A stretch of DNA of 64,000 nucleotides from Clostridium brassicae (GTDB lineage: Bacteria > Bacillota > Clostridia > Clostridiales > Clostridiaceae): contig NZ_JAPQFJ010000004.1 in the NCBI RefSeq assembly GCF_026738875.1, positions 62,001 to 126,000 on the forward strand, given 5' to 3'. Positions within the stretch are counted from its first letter, which is position 1, and each line of letters begins with the position of its first letter. Below the pieces are notes generated by a model. That model worked only from the letters and a program-made list of their open reading frames with translations. It did not search any database and was not told the origin of the DNA. Positions 61,132-64,000 of this stretch are shown piece by piece. The position numbers and the translations under genes are program-made.

Positions 61132-63018
61132 TTATTTTAATCTTTCTTTTCTTATTTTTTTAAGAGCTTTTTTAGATCCTCTTTCAATATCTCTTTCTAA
61201 CTTTCTTTCCTTATAGCTTATAAATAATTGATTTAAATCATAACCCTCTGGATAAAGTTCACTTGCTTTTAATGATAATTTTATTCTCTTATAGTTAACT
61301 TCAACAAATTCTTTATTATATAGTATAGTAACATTATTTAATTTATCTATTCCCCTGTATACAATAGCTGGCTCATTATTTTCTAGAAGAATAACTTTAT
61401 CCCCTACACAATATTCATATAAATCTTCATTTAGTTGTACATCTTTATTTTTTACAATCTTGCTATCTTTTATTAAATTATAATTATAGCTTTTAGTATC
61501 TATATATTCTCTTGCTTTATTTATAATTGAGTTACTTAAACCCATCTTTTTAGAAATATATAAAGCGTTACTTTCTCCTACTTTTCCTATACTAAGCCTA
61601 TATAGTGGTTCAAGAGTTTCTTTTTCAAATTCCATAGCTGCACTTTCAAAATCAGGATGCTCTTGGGAAAAGTTTTTTATTTCTCCATAATGAGTAGTTG
61701 CTATAGTTATACATCCTTTGTGATACAACTCTTCTAGTATTGCAATAGCTAAAGCTGATCCTTCATTAGGTTCTGTTCCACTACCAATTTCATCAAATAA
61801 CAATAATGTTGACTTTGTGCTTTTTCTTATTATTTCAGCTAGATTTTTTACATGTGATGAAAATGTACTTAAAGAATTTTCAACACTTTGATTATCCCCT
61901 ATATCAACAAATATATTGTTAAATATTGAAATCTCTGTGCCTTTACTAGCTGCAATATGAAATCCAGATTGTGTTGCTAATGTTAACAAACCAATTGACT
62001 TCAACACTATAGTTTTTCCACCTGCATTTGGTCCTGTAATTATTACCCCTCTATAATTTTCACCAATTTGAAAATCTAAAGGTACGCTATTCTTAATTAA
62101 AGGATATTTTCCTTTAATTATCTTAATATATCCGTAATCATTTAACTTAGGCTTAATTCCATCTATTTCTTTACTATATTTAGCTTTTGCTAAGATCATA
62201 TCATATTCTGATATAACATCAACATTCATCTTTAACTCTTTTATTCTCTCAAAAATCATATCTGTTAAAGTAGCTAATATCTTGTATTCTTCAATAGCTT
62301 CTTCTGCTTTTAATACATTTAATTCACCTGTATACTTTGATATACTATTTGGTTCCATAAAAACAGTTGTTCCTTTTGAAGATGTTTCAATAATTGTTCC
62401 TTCAACTTGATTTTTATATGCTGCCTTAATAGGAATAGTATATTTTCCATTTCTCTGACTAATAAAGAATTCTTGAATATATTCTTTATTTTGACTATTT
62501 TTAAGAAACTTATTTAATTTATCCTTTATTTTGCTTTCACATATATCAATATGTTTTCTTATCTTTTTCAGTTCCTTACTAGCATTTGAATCAACTATAC
62601 TTCCCCTAATAGCGACATTTATTTCATCTTCAATATATCTTAAATCAGAAATATTTTCCCCATAAGAACTTAATGTAGGTGCATATCTTTCTTTATCCTT
62701 TATAAATAATTTGACTTTTCTACACCCTCTTAAAAAGTTTGATATTATATCTAAATCAGTCGGTTCTAAAGAAGTTCCTTTTTCAATCTTATCAATAAGA
62801 GGTAATATATTGAAAACACCTTTTAATGGCATATTATAAGAAGCATCTATTAATGCTCTTCCCTCTGATGTTTCATTTAGTCTTTGATTTATAATTTTTA
62901 TATTACTACTTGGCTCTAATTTATCAATTAACATTTTTCCTAATCCGCTAATGCAATATCCTTTTATTATTTCTTTTAACTCATAGTAATGTAATTTTTC
63001 TAATGTTAAATTATTCAT
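61132..63018 (-). CDS. MutS2-like ATPase lacking the Smr domain
   Basis: The 628-residue protein shares the MutS2 lever/clamp regions (KLHYYELKEIIKGYCISGLGK at the N-terminus, TVFMEPNSISKYTGEL) and the ATPase domain with Walker A GPNAGGKTIVLKSIG, Walker B LLLFDEIGSGTEPNEG and the switch GCITIATTHYGEIKNF. Full-length MutS2 is about 785 residues and ends with a Smr endonuclease domain. Here the protein ends after a Lys/Arg-rich stretch (KKALKKIRKERLK), with no frame continuing. It is probably a paralogue, not the housekeeping MutS2. A strong promoter-terminator arrangement lies upstream. Confidence 0.85.
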   Translation of the reverse strand: MNNLTLEKLHYYELKEIIKGYCISGLGKMLIDKLEPSSNIKIINQRLNETSEGRALIDASYNMPLKGVFNILPLIDKIEKGTSLEPTDLDIISNFLRGCRKVKLFIKDKERYAPTLSSYGENISDLRYIEDEINVAIRGSIVDSNASKELKKIRKHIDICESKIKDKLNKFLKNSQNKEYIQEFFISQRNGKYTIPIKAAYKNQVEGTIIETSSKGTTVFMEPNSISKYTGELNVLKAEEAIEEYKILATLTDMIFERIKELKMNVDVISEYDMILAKAKYSKEIDGIKPKLNDYGYIKIIKGKYPLIKNSVPLDFQIGENYRGVIITGPNAGGKTIVLKSIGLLTLATQSGFHIAASKGTEISIFNNIFVDIGDNQSVENSLSTFSSHVKNLAEIIRKSTKSTLLLFDEIGSGTEPNEGSALAIAILEELYHKGCITIATTHYGEIKNFSQEHPDFESAAMEFEKETLEPLYRLSIGKVGESNALYISKKMGLSNSIINKAREYIDTKSYNYNLIKDSKIVKNKDVQLNEDLYEYCVGDKVILLENNEPAIVYRGIDKLNNVTILYNKEFVEVNYKRIKLSLKASELYPEGYDLNQLFISYKERKLERDIERGSKKALKKIRKERLK

Positions 63019-63092
63019 ATTAATAATCCTTTCTTGTTTTTTATTACACTACAAGTCAACGAAATCGTGATAGATTTCTATTTTTTGTATAA

Positions 63093-63122
63093 TAAAAAAA
63101 GCTGTGGATACTTCCACAGCTT
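63093..63122 (-). terminator. Strong terminator between the betaine gene and the MutS2-like gene
   Basis: AAGCTGTGGA/TCCACAGCTT with a 4-nt loop and T7 on the minus strand, 75 nt before the MutS2-like start. Confidence 0.9.
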
Positions 63123-63353
63123 AAAATTCAACAATTAATAAAGGTATTTTTATATTACCTTTTCAAAGTAAATTCGTGGACTTGTATCTTTAATAGTACA
63201 ATTTAATTCCATGACAAATAGAAGGTATAATTACCCTATTTTTAGGAATTAATATTAACTTAACTATTTTAGATACTAAACACTCACAAAAATACCTCTC
63301 TTTTTTTGAAATCTATCTCCTATAATATACATTAAATTTAGTATAATTGTCAA
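63123..63353 (-). other. Transcribed non-coding leader or small RNA candidate
   Basis: Begins with a TTGACA (63348-63353) and TATATT (63324-63329) promoter, 18-nt spacer, on the minus strand. About 200 nt follow without a supported gene and end at the strong terminator. An internal hairpin AAAGGTA/TACCTTT lies near 63140-63163. TCCAC within the leader could pair with GTGGA of the terminator. Either an attenuated leader of the MutS2-like gene or a separate small RNA. Confidence 0.45.
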
Positions 63354-63434
63354 CTTTCTAATTTCTTTATGATATAGTTCATCATATCGATCTAATTTCT
63401 GTTTTTATAGAATTTGGTGTTAATTTGTTTACCT

Positions 63435-64000
63435 TTATTTTCCTGTCATTGCATTGACTTTATCTTTGTGTTGCTTAATCCATTCTGCTGCTACATCCTC
63501 AGGTGCTTTTCCCCCATCAATTTCAACGATCATCTTTTCAATATCCTCCACATCAATATTCCATTTACTTAAGAATGCATATGCTTCGGGAGCTTTATTT
63601 TTTAATCCTTTATGGGTTAGAACATGCACTTCTGATGCTTTGAAATATCCTTTTGGATCCTTTAGAACTTTTAAATCATAATTAACAAACATTGGATGTG
63701 GACGCCATCCAAGAAAAATTACAGGTTTTTTATCCTTTATTAATTTTGAAGCTTGTGCTAACATTCCACCTTCACTAGATGCAACATATTGTAAATCTAA
63801 TCCATATGCCTTAATCATTTCTTTTGATGTCATAGTCATACCCGCACCTTCTTCAATCCCATATATCTTTCCACCAAATTGACTTTCTTTACCCTTAATA
63901 TCTTCAATAGAATTCACATCTTTAACATAAGTAGGAACAACCCATCCTAGTTCACCATTTGGATAGCTTACTGAAACATCATCAATATTAGTACCGAATT
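63435..64000 (-). CDS. Glycine betaine ABC transporter substrate-binding protein (5' end outside the window)
   Basis: Frame open to the window edge; 187 residues of the C-terminal part are visible, starting FGTNIDDVSVSYPNGELGWVV. Typical OpuAC/ProX features are the aromatic binding cage residues in GELGWVVPTY and FLGWRPHPMFVNYDL, the EGAGMTM segment, and the C-terminal AAEWIKQHKDKV. It binds a compatible solute such as glycine betaine outside the membrane; the transporter genes must lie upstream, beyond the window. A GTG at 63917 is an internal codon, not the start. Confidence 0.88.
   Translation of the reverse strand, partial: FGTNIDDVSVSYPNGELGWVVPTYVKDVNSIEDIKGKESQFGGKIYGIEEGAGMTMTSKEMIKAYGLDLQYVASSEGGMLAQASKLIKDKKPVIFLGWRPHPMFVNYDLKVLKDPKGYFKASEVHVLTHKGLKNKAPEAYAFLSKWNIDVEDIEKMIVEIDGGKAPEDVAAEWIKQHKDKVNAMTGK

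Noticed and set aside
63160-63222. Twenty-codon frame (MELNCTIKDTS...) in the leader upstream of the MutS2-like gene
   Set aside because: No ribosome site and no extension upstream; likely chance.
1-64000. CRISPR arrays, insertion sequences, tRNA or rRNA genes
   Set aside because: I looked for regular repeats, transposase motifs and tRNA-like cloverleafs and found none that I can support.

Overview
The window is AT-rich chromosomal DNA from a strictly anaerobic, endospore-forming Clostridium (sensu stricto; the gene set resembles the C. botulinum/sporogenes/tetani group, but species cannot be fixed from sequence reading alone). Signs of this are pyruvate:ferredoxin oxidoreductase, CotJA/B/C spore-coat proteins, a DUF3787 protein, strong GGAGG ribosome sites, frequent TTG/GTG starts and many rho-independent terminators. 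I see no rRNA, tRNA, insertion sequence or CRISPR array.

Layout. 1-395: GNAT acetyltransferase cut by the window edge. 517-8866 (minus): a [NiFe]-hydrogenase operon in the order cytochrome b5-like protein, small subunit, large subunit, maturation protease, HypA-like protein, HypF, HypC, HypD, HypE; HypB is absent and the HypA-like protein lacks its zinc ribbon. 9032-10422 (plus): a small island with an XRE regulator, a six-helix membrane protein and two microproteins. 10498-14508 (minus): complete arginine-to-spermidine route (speA, speD, speE, speB). 14657-16285: HD phosphohydrolase and a DUF4829 secreted protein. 16608-24033 (minus): ten-gene Mbh/Mrp-type cation/proton antiporter operon, preceded by a sigma-54 promoter, three activator-like sites and the gene for an AcoR-like sigma-54 activator (24302-26287). 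26346-30388: small membrane protein, ClpE, VCBS-like protein. 30591-34726: MarR regulator plus heterodimeric ABC exporter. 34990-37905: P-type ATPase behind a yybP-ykoY (Mn2+) riboswitch. 38081-43158: DUF3787 protein, nifJ, cotJABC. 43322-46458: DeoR regulator with two DegT-family aminotransferases. 46801-48189: structured RNA leader and an AlaX-like tRNA editing protein. 48238-49760: TVP38 protein and a DUF6143-like protein. 49982-53184: flavinylated polyferredoxin with its two-component system. 53487-56342: GH18 glycosidase and a MATE pump with a Fur-box-like site. 56695-60868 (minus): lipoprotein, two-component system, RNase Z. 61132-63018: MutS2 homologue without the Smr domain. 63435-64000: glycine-betaine-type binding protein, cut by the window edge.

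How the parts relate. Several units concern redox and ion energetics: the hydrogenase, PFOR, the Mrp-type antiporter and the flavinylated membrane protein. The most informative non-coding features are the sigma-54 control region of the antiporter operon, the Mn2+ riboswitch, the nested RNA upstream of the AlaX-like gene, the DeoR operator array, and the palindromes shared by speD and the P-type ATPase. The most unusual protein observation is an Asn in place of the second proximal-cluster Cys of the hydrogenase small subunit.
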